From positions 1 through 56,083 of the forward strand of contig JAYFQF010000021.1 in the NCBI GenBank assembly GCA_034927285.1: a stretch of DNA of 56,083 nucleotides, given 5' to 3'. The notes below the pieces were generated by a model. It did not search any database and was not told the DNA's origin. It saw nothing but the letters and a program-made list of their open reading frames with translations. Positions within the stretch are counted from its first letter, which is position 1. Each line of letters begins with the position of its first letter. Origin of the DNA: JAYFQF01 sp034927285. Its GTDB lineage: Bacteria > Bacillota > Peptococcia > DRI-13 > UBA5745. Shown piece after piece: positions 17,835-25,928 of this stretch. A program made the position numbers and the translations under genes.

Positions 17835-17881
17835 CAGTTATCACCGTCAATGAGCTTTGCCAGTTTCTCTAAGATGATCAT
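17834..17881 (-). CDS. 15-codon ORF overlapping the M15 peptidase start (possible leader peptide)
   Basis: On the minus strand an AAAGGAG lies about 9 nt before an ATG that opens a 15-residue frame, MIILEKLAKLIDGDN, ending in TGA. The last base of that stop is the first base of the M15 ATG (TGATG). The peptide is amphipathic and has no family I recognise. The good ribosome binding site belongs to this small frame, while the peptidase start has none of its own, so the peptidase is probably made by translational coupling. It could instead be just a relic of a longer N-terminus. Confidence 0.45.
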   Translation of the reverse strand: MIILEKLAKLIDGDN

Positions 17882-18088
17882 TGACAGAATCTCCTTTCTT
17901 TACTTTTTATTTTATGTGATAATATTTGGATTTGTTCCGGGCTTCAGGCGTTTTTCGAGGAATTTCATCCTGCTTCGCCAAGGCCTTTCCGGCTATCCCG
18001 GCCGGAGCTCCTGGAAGACGGAAAAAGCGGGCGGGATGGGCATAAGGGCATTATAAATTAAACTTATGATATCTAAAGTTATATATAT

Positions 18089-18117
18089 TTTACAGATATT
18101 TATTCAGGGCTTATTAT
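18089..18117 (+). promoter_or_regulatory. Promoter of the malic enzyme gene
   Basis: TTTACA (18089-18094, 5/6) and TATTAT (18112-18117, 5/6) are 17 nt apart, in an AT-rich stretch about 50 nt before the malic enzyme start. The rest of the region 17882-18167 holds no gene I can support; it is unusually AT-rich for this window. Confidence 0.65.
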
Positions 18118-18167
18118 TGTTTTAAGACATATGCCCGGAGAGAAACACGATGACAGGAGGAAAATAC

Positions 18168-19349
18168 ATGGATTACGCGCAGGAATCGCTGAAGAAGCAC
18201 GCTGAGTGGAAAGGAAAGATCGAAATCACGCCTCGTTGTCCCACTGCCGGCAAGGATGATCTTTCATTGGCTTATACCCCGGGTGTAGCCCGGCCATGCC
18301 TGGAAATTCAAAAGGATGTGAATAAAAGCTACGAGCTGACCTGGCGGTGGAATACCGTGGCCGTAGTGACGGATGGCACCGCCGTTTTGGGTTTGGGAGA
18401 CATCGGCCCGGAAGCGGGGATGCCGGTCATGGAGGGAAAATGCGTTTTATTTAAGGCTTTTGGCGATGTAAATGCCGTGCCTTTGTGCATCCGCTCTAAG
18501 GACACGGATGAAATTGTGGATACCGTTGCTCTGCTGGCCGGCAGCTTTGGCGGCGTTAATCTGGAGGATATCTCGGCGCCCCGCTGTTTTGAAATCGAGC
18601 GTAAGCTGAAAGAAAGATGCGATATTCCCGTTTTTCATGATGACCAGCATGGAACCGCCGTGGTTACCATGGCCGGCATGATCAATGCCCTGCGGGTGGT
18701 CGGAAAAAACCTGAATGATATTTCAGTCGTCACCAGCGGAGCCGGGGCCGCCGGAATAGCCATAGTAAAGCTGCTGATGGCCATGGGCCTGAAAAACGTC
18801 GTCATGTGCGACCGTAAAGGGGCAATTTATAAAGGCAGGGAGGATCTGAACCCGGAAAAACAGGAGATGGCTGAGATTTCCAATCTTTCCCGCAAAAAAG
18901 GTTCCCTGGCCGCCGTGATCCAGGGGGCCGACGTCTTTATCGGTGTTTCCGCTCCCGGCACCCTGACCACAGAAATGGTGAAGACTATGGCAAAAGATCC
19001 GATCATTTTTGCCTGTGCAAACCCTACTCCGGAAATTTTTCCCCAGGATGCCAAAGCGGGCGGCGCTGCGGTGGTGGCCACCGGCCGCAGCGATTTTCCC
19101 AATCAGATCAATAATGTGCTGGCTTTTCCCGGCATCTTCCGCGGCGCACTGGACGTCCGTGCCAAAGATATCAATGACGAGATGAAAATTGCCGCGGCTT
19201 ATGCTCTTGCCGATCTGATCCCCCGGGAGGCATTAAACGCGGATTATATCATTCCCTCGCCTTTCGACCCCAGAATTAAAGGAGGGGTTTCCCGGGCAGT
19301 AGCTGAGGCGGCAGTTAAAAGCGGGGCAGCCAGGATTGGAGTACGATGA
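18168..19349 (+). CDS. NAD(P)-dependent malic enzyme
   Basis: This 393-residue protein oxidatively decarboxylates malate to pyruvate and CO2, reducing NAD or NADP. It is the short bacterial form. Motifs are LAYTPGVARPCLEI, TDGTAVLGLGDIGPEAGMPV, FHDDQHGTAVVTMAG (metal-binding acidic residues), the Rossmann loop SGAGAAGIAIVKLL and FACANPTPEIFP. I start at ATG 18168, 7 nt after AGGAGG; ATG 18150, with a weaker GGAGAG, would add six residues. Cofactor preference cannot be read. The convergent LarA-like gene and LysR regulator suggest a hydroxyacid-utilisation module. Confidence 0.95.
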   Translation: MDYAQESLKKHAEWKGKIEITPRCPTAGKDDLSLAYTPGVARPCLEIQKDVNKSYELTWRWNTVAVVTDGTAVLGLGDIGPEAGMPVMEGKCVLFKAFGDVNAVPLCIRSKDTDEIVDTVALLAGSFGGVNLEDISAPRCFEIERKLKERCDIPVFHDDQHGTAVVTMAGMINALRVVGKNLNDISVVTSGAGAAGIAIVKLLMAMGLKNVVMCDRKGAIYKGREDLNPEKQEMAEISNLSRKKGSLAAVIQGADVFIGVSAPGTLTTEMVKTMAKDPIIFACANPTPEIFPQDAKAGGAAVVATGRSDFPNQINNVLAFPGIFRGALDVRAKDINDEMKIAAAYALADLIPREALNADYIIPSPFDPRIKGGVSRAVAEAAVKSGAARIGVR

Positions 19350-19393
19350 TCATTCTTTTGGGTCGCCGGTCATAAGACCGAAAGAGTGGCAGA

Positions 19394-19433
19394 ATCAAAA
19401 GGACCTTCCATATTTTTGGACGGTCCTTTTGAT
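19394..19433. terminator. Bidirectional terminator between malic enzyme and the LarA-like gene
   Basis: ATCAAAAGGACC (19394-19405) pairs perfectly with GGTCCTTTTGAT (19422-19433), and TCCA/TGGA extends inside the loop. T-rich flanks within the stem give U-tracts in both directions. It sits between convergent genes. Confidence 0.8.
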
Positions 19434-19508
19434 CTGCAACGGCAGGTCCGCCGGCAGGGCCTGGAAATTGAGCGGAGACTAAGTGGAATACGGGCGTGCC
19501 CCATGATT

Positions 19509-20783
19509 TTATCTGCTTTGGGCAGGTCCGGCAAATCGATCCAACACCGGAAGGGTCGAGCCGCCGTAGGGCATCAGCAGCACCAAAGCATCCTGCCCTA
19601 TTTTTTGCAGAGCCGCTTCCAGCGCCTGCTGCAGAGTTGAAAAAGGAGTCATAAAAATGTTTCGGACCAGGTTTTCGTCCATTTCGGAAACCAAAAAGAT
19701 TTCGGCTCTTCGCAAGGTCATGGCGATGGCCGCAGCCTTGTGGCCGCCCAAAACGAATTCTTTACTAACCCGTTCGATTAATTTTTCCGGTGTATCGGCT
19801 TGGGTCATCCATTCCTCAAAATGAGGTTCTCCCATCCCTTCCTGGCAGGCCCCCACCAAAATAATTATTCCGCCTTGCCGGACGGCCAATTGAGCGTTAT
19901 CCAAGGCTTTCTGGGTCTGATATAAGTTCAGGTCCTTGGGCGCTCCTCCCTGGGAAACAATTACAATGTCCGCCTTTTTTGCTATATGCCTGCGATAAAA
20001 CCCATCCAGCGCAAAGCAGCCTTCCCGGTGCGCCTGAATGTAATCTCCGGCGAAAGCCCGCAGGATCTGCTTGTTTTCACTGAGAATCACATTCAGCAGA
20101 AAGTGGATGGGGCACAGCTTAATCGCTTCCTCCAGATCCTGCCGGACAGGATTATCGTCGATCAGGCCCACAGCGGCTTTTTCGTTGACCATCATACGAT
20201 GATTGGCCTGTATCGCCTGGCGGGTGGAAACACCGGGCATGATGGCCTTCGCCCCTCCGGAATAACCGGCAAAATAATGGTACTCAATGTTGCCGAGGCA
20301 GATGCGGACATCAGCCTCGGCTACCGTTTTATCAATGTCCACTGGTGTGCCGAAGGAAGTCGTCCCAAGGTGTACAAAACCGTTTTGCCCGGAATCCATA
20401 CAGCTCAGGGTGTCCCGGTACTTTGCCCCCAACAGTTGCCGTTTCTCTTCCCGGGTGTGATTCCGGTGGCTGCCTAAAGCAAATACCACGGTTACCTGGT
20501 CCGGAGACACTCCCGCAGACTCCAGCCGGGTCAGGATATGGGGCAACACCCGGCCGGTGGGCATAGGCCTCGTCATATCACTGGTAACAATGACAATCCG
20601 GTCTCCCGGCTTTACCAATTCTTCCAGCCGCTCAGTACCGATCGGGCTGTCCAGGGCCTTTTCCAGTTCCGCTCCCTCGTCGGGGTAATGATCTGGATGA
20701 TTCGGAAGCAGCACTTCCACGGCTGTCTGGTCCGGTATGACAACTTTCTGGGGCTTGGTTCCGAAGCCCATTGTATATTCCAT
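19509..20783 (-). CDS. LarA-family nickel-dependent 2-hydroxyacid racemase/epimerase homologue
   Basis: This 424-residue protein belongs to the LarA (DUF2088) superfamily, which uses a nickel-pincer nucleotide to racemise lactate or other 2-hydroxyacids. By spacing against Lactiplantibacillus plantarum LarA, the key residues seem present: Arg72 (DMTRP), His106 (GSHRNH), His169 and Lys179 (EYHYFAGYSGGAKAIMPG; the Lys would carry the cofactor) and His195 (QANHRM). The ATG at 20783 follows GGAGGTAACC; an upstream in-frame start adds 28 unconserved residues. No larB, larC or larE cofactor genes are visible. The malic enzyme beside it suggests malate as substrate, which is inference; lactate is the alternative. 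Confidence 0.82.
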   Translation of the reverse strand: MEYTMGFGTKPQKVVIPDQTAVEVLLPNHPDHYPDEGAELEKALDSPIGTERLEELVKPGDRIVIVTSDMTRPMPTGRVLPHILTRLESAGVSPDQVTVVFALGSHRNHTREEKRQLLGAKYRDTLSCMDSGQNGFVHLGTTSFGTPVDIDKTVAEADVRICLGNIEYHYFAGYSGGAKAIMPGVSTRQAIQANHRMMVNEKAAVGLIDDNPVRQDLEEAIKLCPIHFLLNVILSENKQILRAFAGDYIQAHREGCFALDGFYRRHIAKKADIVIVSQGGAPKDLNLYQTQKALDNAQLAVRQGGIIILVGACQEGMGEPHFEEWMTQADTPEKLIERVSKEFVLGGHKAAAIAMTLRRAEIFLVSEMDENLVRNIFMTPFSTLQQALEAALQKIGQDALVLLMPYGGSTLPVLDRFAGPAQSR

Positions 20784-20850
20784 GGTTACCTCCTGAGAAT
20801 ATGGATGATTGATAAAATTGCGGATATCGGGAAACGGCGTTTTAAGATAG

Positions 20851-20878
20851 TTTATACCGGGAAACATTTATATGTAAA
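20851..20878 (-). promoter_or_regulatory. Promoter of the LarA-like gene, with a palindrome in the spacer
   Basis: On the minus strand TTTACA (20878-20873) and TATAAA (20856-20851) are 16 nt apart. The palindrome ACAT-TTAT-ATGT (20864-20875) overlaps the -35 and spacer and is a plausible site for the divergent LysR regulator. The site lies about 70 nt upstream of the larA-like ATG. Confidence 0.55.
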
Positions 20879-20890
20879 ATACAATTTTGT

Positions 20891-20919
20891 TTGACTTCCA
20901 TAAATTTTCTTGATATATT
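20891..20919 (+). promoter_or_regulatory. Promoter of the LysR regulator gene
   Basis: TTGACT (20891-20896, 5/6) and TATATT (20914-20919, 5/6) are 17 nt apart, about 33 nt upstream of the regulator start. Its -35 is 13 bp from the -35 of the divergent larA-like promoter, so one bound regulator could act on both. Confidence 0.7.
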
Positions 20920-20951
20920 TCAACCAGTATGGATTGGAAGAAGGGTTTTGG

Positions 20952-21833
20952 ATGAAACTTCAGCAGCTCCGGTATTTTCAGGCGTCCTGCCGGTACGGCA
21001 GTATTTCCCGGGCCGCCGAAAGGCTTCATCTATCTCAGCCTTCCGTTTCCATGGCGATCAAAGAGCTTGAAAACGAGTTTGCCCTGACGTTGATCATGCG
21101 TCAGTATAAAGGTTTTGCTCTGACCCAGGAAGGGAAGACCTTTTTGGAACTGGTAAACAGCCTTTTGGAGCATGCGGAAAATGTGGCGCAGATCATGGAA
21201 GATTTGGGGCAAAAGCGTAATTTGATCCGGTTGGGCATACCGCCCATGATCGGGTCGATTTTGTTTCCCATTATCTATGTGAAGTTTTGCCGGCAGCACC
21301 CGGAAGTGAACTTTACCACCTCTGAAGCGGGAAGCCGCCGCTTATTGCAGCAGTTGGACAACAATATGCTGGATATGGTCTTTTTGCCTCACGATAAACC
21401 GCTTCCTCCGGAATACGGAGCTATTCCCGTGATGCATATGGAAACGGTTTGCTGTGTCTCGGAGCGACATCGGCTGGCAGGGAGGTCCACCATTACGGTG
21501 GATGATCTGAAAGACGAGCCTCTGGTGATGTTCAAGAACAGTTTCTTTCAAAATGAACTAATTTCCCAGCTTTTTGAAAAACGTAGTCTGGTTCCCCGGG
21601 TGATCCATTACTCCGATCAGCTTTCCACCATTCAAAAACTGGTGGTCAGCAATACAGCGGTGGGATTTATTTTTCGCAACCTGTCGGAAGATACCCCCAA
21701 TATCATCAGCATTTCCTTAGCTCCGCCGATCTCTTTACAGGTGAGCTTGGCCTGGAGGAAAAAAAGCTACATGTATAGTGACATGGTGAAATTTATTCAT
21801 TATTTTAATACGGAAAAGCTGCCGTCTTTATAA
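20952..21833 (+). CDS. LysR-type transcriptional regulator
   Basis: This 293-residue LysR regulator has the N-terminal winged helix-turn-helix (MKLQQLRYFQASCRYGSISRAAERLHLSQPSVSMAIKELE, about 1-60) and a C-terminal periplasmic-binding-fold effector domain (from about residue 88, LIRLGIPPMIGSILFPIIY). It is transcribed away from the LarA-like gene, the classic LysR arrangement for controlling the divergent target, so it probably responds to a hydroxyacid. I use ATG 20952, the standard LysR N-terminus, with AAGAAGGG upstream. A start at 20910 would lie inside the promoter. Confidence 0.93.
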   Translation: MKLQQLRYFQASCRYGSISRAAERLHLSQPSVSMAIKELENEFALTLIMRQYKGFALTQEGKTFLELVNSLLEHAENVAQIMEDLGQKRNLIRLGIPPMIGSILFPIIYVKFCRQHPEVNFTTSEAGSRRLLQQLDNNMLDMVFLPHDKPLPPEYGAIPVMHMETVCCVSERHRLAGRSTITVDDLKDEPLVMFKNSFFQNELISQLFEKRSLVPRVIHYSDQLSTIQKLVVSNTAVGFIFRNLSEDTPNIISISLAPPISLQVSLAWRKKSYMYSDMVKFIHYFNTEKLPSL

Positions 21834-21939
21834 ACGGTCTTTTGATCCCTGAATTGCCGCAGCCCCTTTTTACCATCGGACAGTCATATTTTGGACTTTG
21901 CCACATAAGCTTGGATATACGGATAGGGAGGCAGATGGT

Positions 21940-22260
21940 ATGCTGGTGAAGGTATCGGAGCTTAGGGATATGGAGGTCGTCAGTATTCAGGACGGCCGGC
22001 GGCTGGGGCTGATCATGGATATCGAGCTGGATCTGGATGAAGGCAGAATCCTGGCCCTGATCCTGCCGGAAGAGCCGGCGGGGGGCTTCGCCTCTTTTTT
22101 CAAAGGGAGCCGGGAAATCTGGATCCCTTATGAACAAATCTACCGTATCGGAGTAGATGTGATCCTGGTGGACCTGGACGGCGAGTTTACGGTAAACCGG
22201 CCCGGCGGAGAAAGCGCCGGCAAAGAGGCTGAAGACCATAGCGGGGCGGAAGGGATGTAG
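21940..22260 (+). CDS. YlmC/YmxH-family PRC-barrel protein
   Basis: This 106-residue protein starts MLVKVSELRDMEVVSIQDGRRLG and contains MDIELDLDEGRILALILP and EIWIPYEQIYRIGVDVILVDL, matching the small PRC-barrel YlmC/YmxH family. It is annotated as a sporulation protein in Bacillus and Clostridia, though its biochemical role is unclear. GGGAGG lies about 8 nt before the ATG. The last 20 residues are a charged tail. Presence of the family hints at, but does not prove, a spore-forming lineage. Confidence 0.85.
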   Translation: MLVKVSELRDMEVVSIQDGRRLGLIMDIELDLDEGRILALILPEEPAGGFASFFKGSREIWIPYEQIYRIGVDVILVDLDGEFTVNRPGGESAGKEAEDHSGAEGM

Positions 22261-22286
22261 GGGAAAGCCTTCCGCCTTTTTTATTT

Positions 22287-22312
22287 CCGGGACTTAGGTT
22301 CCCGGTTTTTTT
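22287..22312 (+). terminator. Terminator after ymxH-like gene
   Basis: CCGGGA (22287-22292) pairs with TCCCGG (22300-22305) around a 7-nt loop and is followed by seven T residues. This is a typical intrinsic terminator and leaves nrdR with its own promoter. Confidence 0.8.
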
Positions 22313-22462
22313 GTCCCGTCCGCCGGGCGCCGCCGCTTTTCCATAAGGGGATTTTTCGGCAGGCAGTCTGCGGCAAAAAATGGCCGGACAAGCCCCGGGA
22401 GGGCGACGAATATTAATAATAATTGTTCCTGGTATTTCTGATTATATTTCAGGTATTTGATA

Positions 22463-22491
22463 TTGACACTCCTATATATAGTTGCTATGAT
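22463..22491 (+). promoter_or_regulatory. nrdR-nrdD promoter with NrdR-box-like palindrome
   Basis: A perfect TTGACA (22463-22468) and TATGAT (22486-22491, 5/6) are 17 nt apart. The spacer contains CTATATATAG (22472-22481). The 16-mer 22469-22484 matches the NrdR consensus ACACTATATATAGTGT at about 11 positions. A weaker AT-core palindrome lies 32 bp upstream centre to centre (22437-22452). NrdR usually binds two boxes about three helical turns apart, so autoregulation is likely. The rest of the 291-base spacer shows nothing else. Confidence 0.7.
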
Positions 22492-22551
22492 ATTTTTGGA
22501 CACACCAACGGTAGTATCCGATAGAACATCGGCCAGGCGGGAGGGAGCTCA

Positions 22552-23013
22552 TTGATTTGTCCAAATTGCGGCTATAACGATTCCAAGGTCCTGGAAACCA
22601 GAGACAGCGAAGACGGCAGCGTCATCCGCCGCCGCAGAGAATGCATCCAATGCCAGCAGCGTTTCACCACGTTTGAGCGTCTGGAGGAGCAGCCTTTCTG
22701 GGTGATCAAAAAGGATGGCAGCCGGCAGCGTTTCGACAGTCAAAAGGTTCTGGCGGGAATGCTGCGGGCCTGCGAAAAGCGGCCGGTATCCTATGAACTG
22801 CTGGAAAAAGCTGCGGCAAACATCGAACGGGAGCTGAGACAGGCCGCCACGGCCAGGGAAATTCCCACCATGGACGTGGGGGAGAAGGTGATGGCCTGTC
22901 TGAAAAGCATCGACGAGGTGGCTTACGTCCGTTTTGCCAGCGTTTATCGGGAATTCAAGGATATCGACACGTTCCTGACGGAAATCCAGGAATTGATGAA
23001 AAAAGAACATTGA
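22552..23013 (+). CDS. nrdR: Transcriptional repressor NrdR
   Basis: NrdR senses ATP/dATP through an ATP-cone and represses ribonucleotide reductase genes. The 153-residue protein has the zinc ribbon CPNCGYNDSKVLETRDSEDG...RRRRECIQCQQRFTTFER and the ATP-cone (VIKKDGSRQRFDSQKVLAGMLRACEKRPVS). The start is TTG 22552, with GGGAGGG 7 nt upstream, giving the canonical N-terminus M-x-CPxC. It is followed directly by nrdD, its likely target. Length matches the family. Confidence 0.96.
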   Translation: MICPNCGYNDSKVLETRDSEDGSVIRRRRECIQCQQRFTTFERLEEQPFWVIKKDGSRQRFDSQKVLAGMLRACEKRPVSYELLEKAAANIERELRQAATAREIPTMDVGEKVMACLKSIDEVAYVRFASVYREFKDIDTFLTEIQELMKKEH

Positions 23014-23049
23014 TGAGACGGCAGAACACATGTGGAGGGAGTAGTCGGC

Positions 23050-25182
23050 ATGCTGACCCAGATCAGAAAAAGAGACGATCGTGTCGTGCCTTTTAACGAG
23101 ACGAAAATTACCAACGCCATTTTCAAGGCGGCCCAGTCCGTTGGCGGCGAGGACCGTCAGATGGCTATGGAAATCACCCTGGACGTGATCCGGGAATTGA
23201 AAAAATATCCGGAGGATCATGTTTTCTCTGTGGAAGAAGTCCAGGATACGGTAGAAAAAATCCTGATCGAAAAAGGTCATGCCAAGACGGCGAAAGCCTA
23301 TATCCTGTACCGGGAAAAACGTTCCCGGGTCAGGGAGGGCCGGACGGAGCTGATGGACGCCGTGGCGGACATCCTGAAGGAGACTAACCGGGATAACGCC
23401 AATGTGGGAAACTCGCCTTCAGCCAAAGTGCTGCAGATTTCAGAGGCGGCTTCCAAAAACTATTACCTGAAACGGGCGGTGCCGCCGGATGAGGCCGCCG
23501 CCCATATAAACGGAGATATCTATATCCACGATCTTTCCTGGTACGGCAAGACCTTCACCTGCCTGCAGATCCCCTTGGACAGGCTCCTTCTGGAAGGCTT
23601 TAATAACGGCCACGGTTATATCCGGCCCCCCAAAGGGATTAAAACCGCGGCGGCCCTGGCTGCCATTATTTTGCAGAGCAACCAAAACGATATGCATGGC
23701 GGGCAGTCTTTTGCCTACTTCGACCGGGACCTGGGCCTTTATGTGGAGAAGGAGTTCGGCCGTCAGCAGAAACTGCTCAAAGAGGACTTAAAGGAGCTGG
23801 GGCTGGAGGCCGACGAGCAAAAAATCAACCGGGTGGCTTTGGAGCGCACTGAAGACGAGACTTACCAGGCCATGGAGGGATTTATTTACAATCTGAATAC
23901 CATGCACAGCCGGGCCGGGGCCCAGGTGCCCTTTTCCAGCATTAATTTCGGCACCGATACCAGCTGGAGCGGCCGCATGATTACTGAGAAATTCCTGCTG
24001 GCCTATGAAAAGGGCCTGGGACGTGGCGAGACGCCGCTTTTCCCCAATACCTGCTTTAAGATCAGGGACGGCGTAAATTATGATCCCGAGGATCCCAACT
24101 ACGACCTGTTCATCCTCAGCATGAAGGTGGCCTGCAAGCGGCTTTTCCCTAATTTCTCCTTCCAGGATTCCAGCTTCAACGCTCCTTACCGGGAGGAGGA
24201 GGTAGCCTACATGGGCTGCCGTACCCGGGTGATCTCCAACATAAACGGACCCGAGGTGACCAACGGCAGGGGGAACCTCTCCTTTACCACGATCAATCTG
24301 CCCAGGCTTGGCATCAAGGCCCGGGGAAATTTATCCGCCTTCTGGCAAGGCCTGGATGAAATGATTGATCTGGCCGTAGGCCAGCTGCTGAACCGCTATG
24401 ATGTTCAGAAAAACCTGAAGGTAAAGGACTTCCCTTTTTTGATGGGCCAGCATCTCTATGTGGACAGCGAAGGGCTGAACCCCAACGATCCCGTAGAAAA
24501 GGCCATCAGAAACGGCACCTTGAGCTTCGGCTTCATCGGCTTGGCCGAATGCCTGAAAGCCCTGATCGGTAAGCATCACGGCGAGGCGGACAACGCTCAG
24601 GCCCTGGGGCTTGCCATCGTCAGCCATATGCGGCAGCGGGCCGACGAGGCCACTCAGCGTTATCACCTGAACTTCAGCCTTCTGGCCACGCCGGCGGAGC
24701 AGCTTTCCGGCAAGTTCACCAAGCTTGACGTGGCCCAGTTCGGCGTTATTAAAGGAGTTACCGACAAAGAATGGTATACGAATTCCTTCCATGTACCGGT
24801 AGAATATGAAATCGACGCGCTGAAAAAAATCGCTTTGGAAGGTCCCTATCATAAATACTGCAACGGGGGGCATATTTCTTATGTGGAGCTGCCTTCCGCC
24901 CCCAAAGGGAACCTGGAGGCTTTCGAGACGCTGATCCGGGCCATGTATGACAGCGATATGGGCTATGCCGCGGTGAACTTCCCCGTGGATATTTGCAGGG
25001 ATTGCGGCCTGAACGGCGTGATCGAGACGGATACCTGCCCCAGATGCGGCGGCAAAAATATCAGCCGGGTCCGCAGAATTACCGGTTATCTCTCCACTTT
25101 GGATAATTTCAACGACTCCAAGCTGGCGGAAGCCAAAGCCCGCCGGGTGCACATGAAGCTGCCGCCGGTAATGCGGGACTAG
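23050..25182 (+). CDS. nrdD: Anaerobic (class III) ribonucleoside-triphosphate reductase
   Basis: NrdD reduces ribonucleoside triphosphates to deoxyribonucleotides with a glycyl radical. The 710-residue protein has an N-terminal ATP-cone (about 1-95), the catalytic barrel, a C-terminal zinc site (CRDCG..CPRCGG) and the glycyl-radical loop RRITGYLSTLDNFNDSK. I use ATG 23050 with GGAGGGA 9 nt upstream; GTG 23032 would overlap that ribosome binding site. No class I or II reductase is visible in the window, which fits an anaerobe. A terminator separates it from nrdG, though the genes work together. Confidence 0.96.
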   Translation: MLTQIRKRDDRVVPFNETKITNAIFKAAQSVGGEDRQMAMEITLDVIRELKKYPEDHVFSVEEVQDTVEKILIEKGHAKTAKAYILYREKRSRVREGRTELMDAVADILKETNRDNANVGNSPSAKVLQISEAASKNYYLKRAVPPDEAAAHINGDIYIHDLSWYGKTFTCLQIPLDRLLLEGFNNGHGYIRPPKGIKTAAALAAIILQSNQNDMHGGQSFAYFDRDLGLYVEKEFGRQQKLLKEDLKELGLEADEQKINRVALERTEDETYQAMEGFIYNLNTMHSRAGAQVPFSSINFGTDTSWSGRMITEKFLLAYEKGLGRGETPLFPNTCFKIRDGVNYDPEDPNYDLFILSMKVACKRLFPNFSFQDSSFNAPYREEEVAYMGCRTRVISNINGPEVTNGRGNLSFTTINLPRLGIKARGNLSAFWQGLDEMIDLAVGQLLNRYDVQKNLKVKDFPFLMGQHLYVDSEGLNPNDPVEKAIRNGTLSFGFIGLAECLKALIGKHHGEADNAQALGLAIVSHMRQRADEATQRYHLNFSLLATPAEQLSGKFTKLDVAQFGVIKGVTDKEWYTNSFHVPVEYEIDALKKIALEGPYHKYCNGGHISYVELPSAPKGNLEAFETLIRAMYDSDMGYAAVNFPVDICRDCGLNGVIETDTCPRCGGKNISRVRRITGYLSTLDNFNDSKLAEAKARRVHMKLPPVMRD

Positions 25183-25215
25183 GGAAAAACCAAAAACGGA
25201 CAGGCGTAAAAAAAT

Positions 25216-25249
25216 CGCAGGGTTCGTCGATGCCGACCCTGCGGTTTTC
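25216..25249 (+). terminator. Stem-loop between nrdD and nrdG
   Basis: CGCAGGGT (25216-25223) pairs with ACCCTGCG (25236-25243), followed by GTTTTCTT. This may be a partial terminator that lowers nrdG relative to nrdD, sensible because the activase is needed in smaller amounts. Confidence 0.7.
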
Positions 25250-25281
25250 TTGATTGTTCCGGGGAAAATGGGAGTGAGGAT

Positions 25282-25788
25282 ATGCGTATTGCCGGTTTAT
25301 TGCACGAGAGCATAGTGGACGGGCCGGGGGTCCGGTTTGTGGTTTTCTGCCAGGGCTGCCCCCACCGCTGCCCTGGCTGCCATAATCCGGAAACCTGGGA
25401 TTTCGGCGGCGGCGGGGAGTATACCGTCCGTCAGCTGATCAAGGAGATCCGGAAAGCGCCGGCCCTGGTCCGGGGGGTCACATTATCCGGCGGCGAGCCC
25501 TTTTCCCAGCCCGGCGAAATGGCTCAGCTGGCCTCCCGGGTCCATGGCCTGGGCATGGACGTGGTGACCTATACCGGGTTTCTTTATGAGGAACTGTTAG
25601 AAAAGGCCCGGAAGGATCCGGAGGTGGAGCGGCTCCTGGCGGAGACGGATCTTTTAGTGGACGGGCCTTTTGTGGAAGCGAAAAAAGATATCGGCCTGCG
25701 CTTTCGCGGATCGTCAAATCAACGTATAATTGATGTAAAAAAGTCCAGAGAGGCAGGAAAGACGGTGGTTTTGGACGAAGAAGAATGA
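25282..25788 (+). CDS. nrdG: Anaerobic ribonucleotide reductase activating protein, radical SAM
   Basis: NrdG uses SAM and a [4Fe-4S] cluster to install the glycyl radical on NrdD. The 168-residue protein opens MRIAGLLHESIVDGPGVRFV and carries the cluster motif CPHRCPGC (CxxxCxxC). It also has TLSGGEPFSQP and, near the C-terminus, LRFRGSSNQRIIDV, all typical of NrdG. The ATG follows GGGAGTGAGG by 4 nt. It is the natural partner of the upstream nrdD and has normal length. Confidence 0.95.
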   Translation: MRIAGLLHESIVDGPGVRFVVFCQGCPHRCPGCHNPETWDFGGGGEYTVRQLIKEIRKAPALVRGVTLSGGEPFSQPGEMAQLASRVHGLGMDVVTYTGFLYEELLEKARKDPEVERLLAETDLLVDGPFVEAKKDIGLRFRGSSNQRIIDVKKSREAGKTVVLDEEE

Positions 25789-25875
25789 GCGGCGGTTTTC
25801 TGCCCTTCGCTTTTTTATCGCCAATTCTTCATCTGCTTTTAAGATTTCCGAGACTTTCTTTTCAGATACGGGCAT

Positions 25876-25881
25876 TATAAT
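25876..25881 (+). promoter_or_regulatory. Candidate -10 element upstream of the VTT-domain gene
   Basis: A perfect TATAAT lies 47 nt before the downstream ATG in the nrdG spacer. The expected -35 position (about 25852-25857, GACTTT) is a poor match, so this is only a candidate. Confidence 0.35.
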
Positions 25882-25928
25882 GAGACCGTGACCGGATCTT
25901 TGGAGAAAGGCGAAAGTGAGCGGACGAA

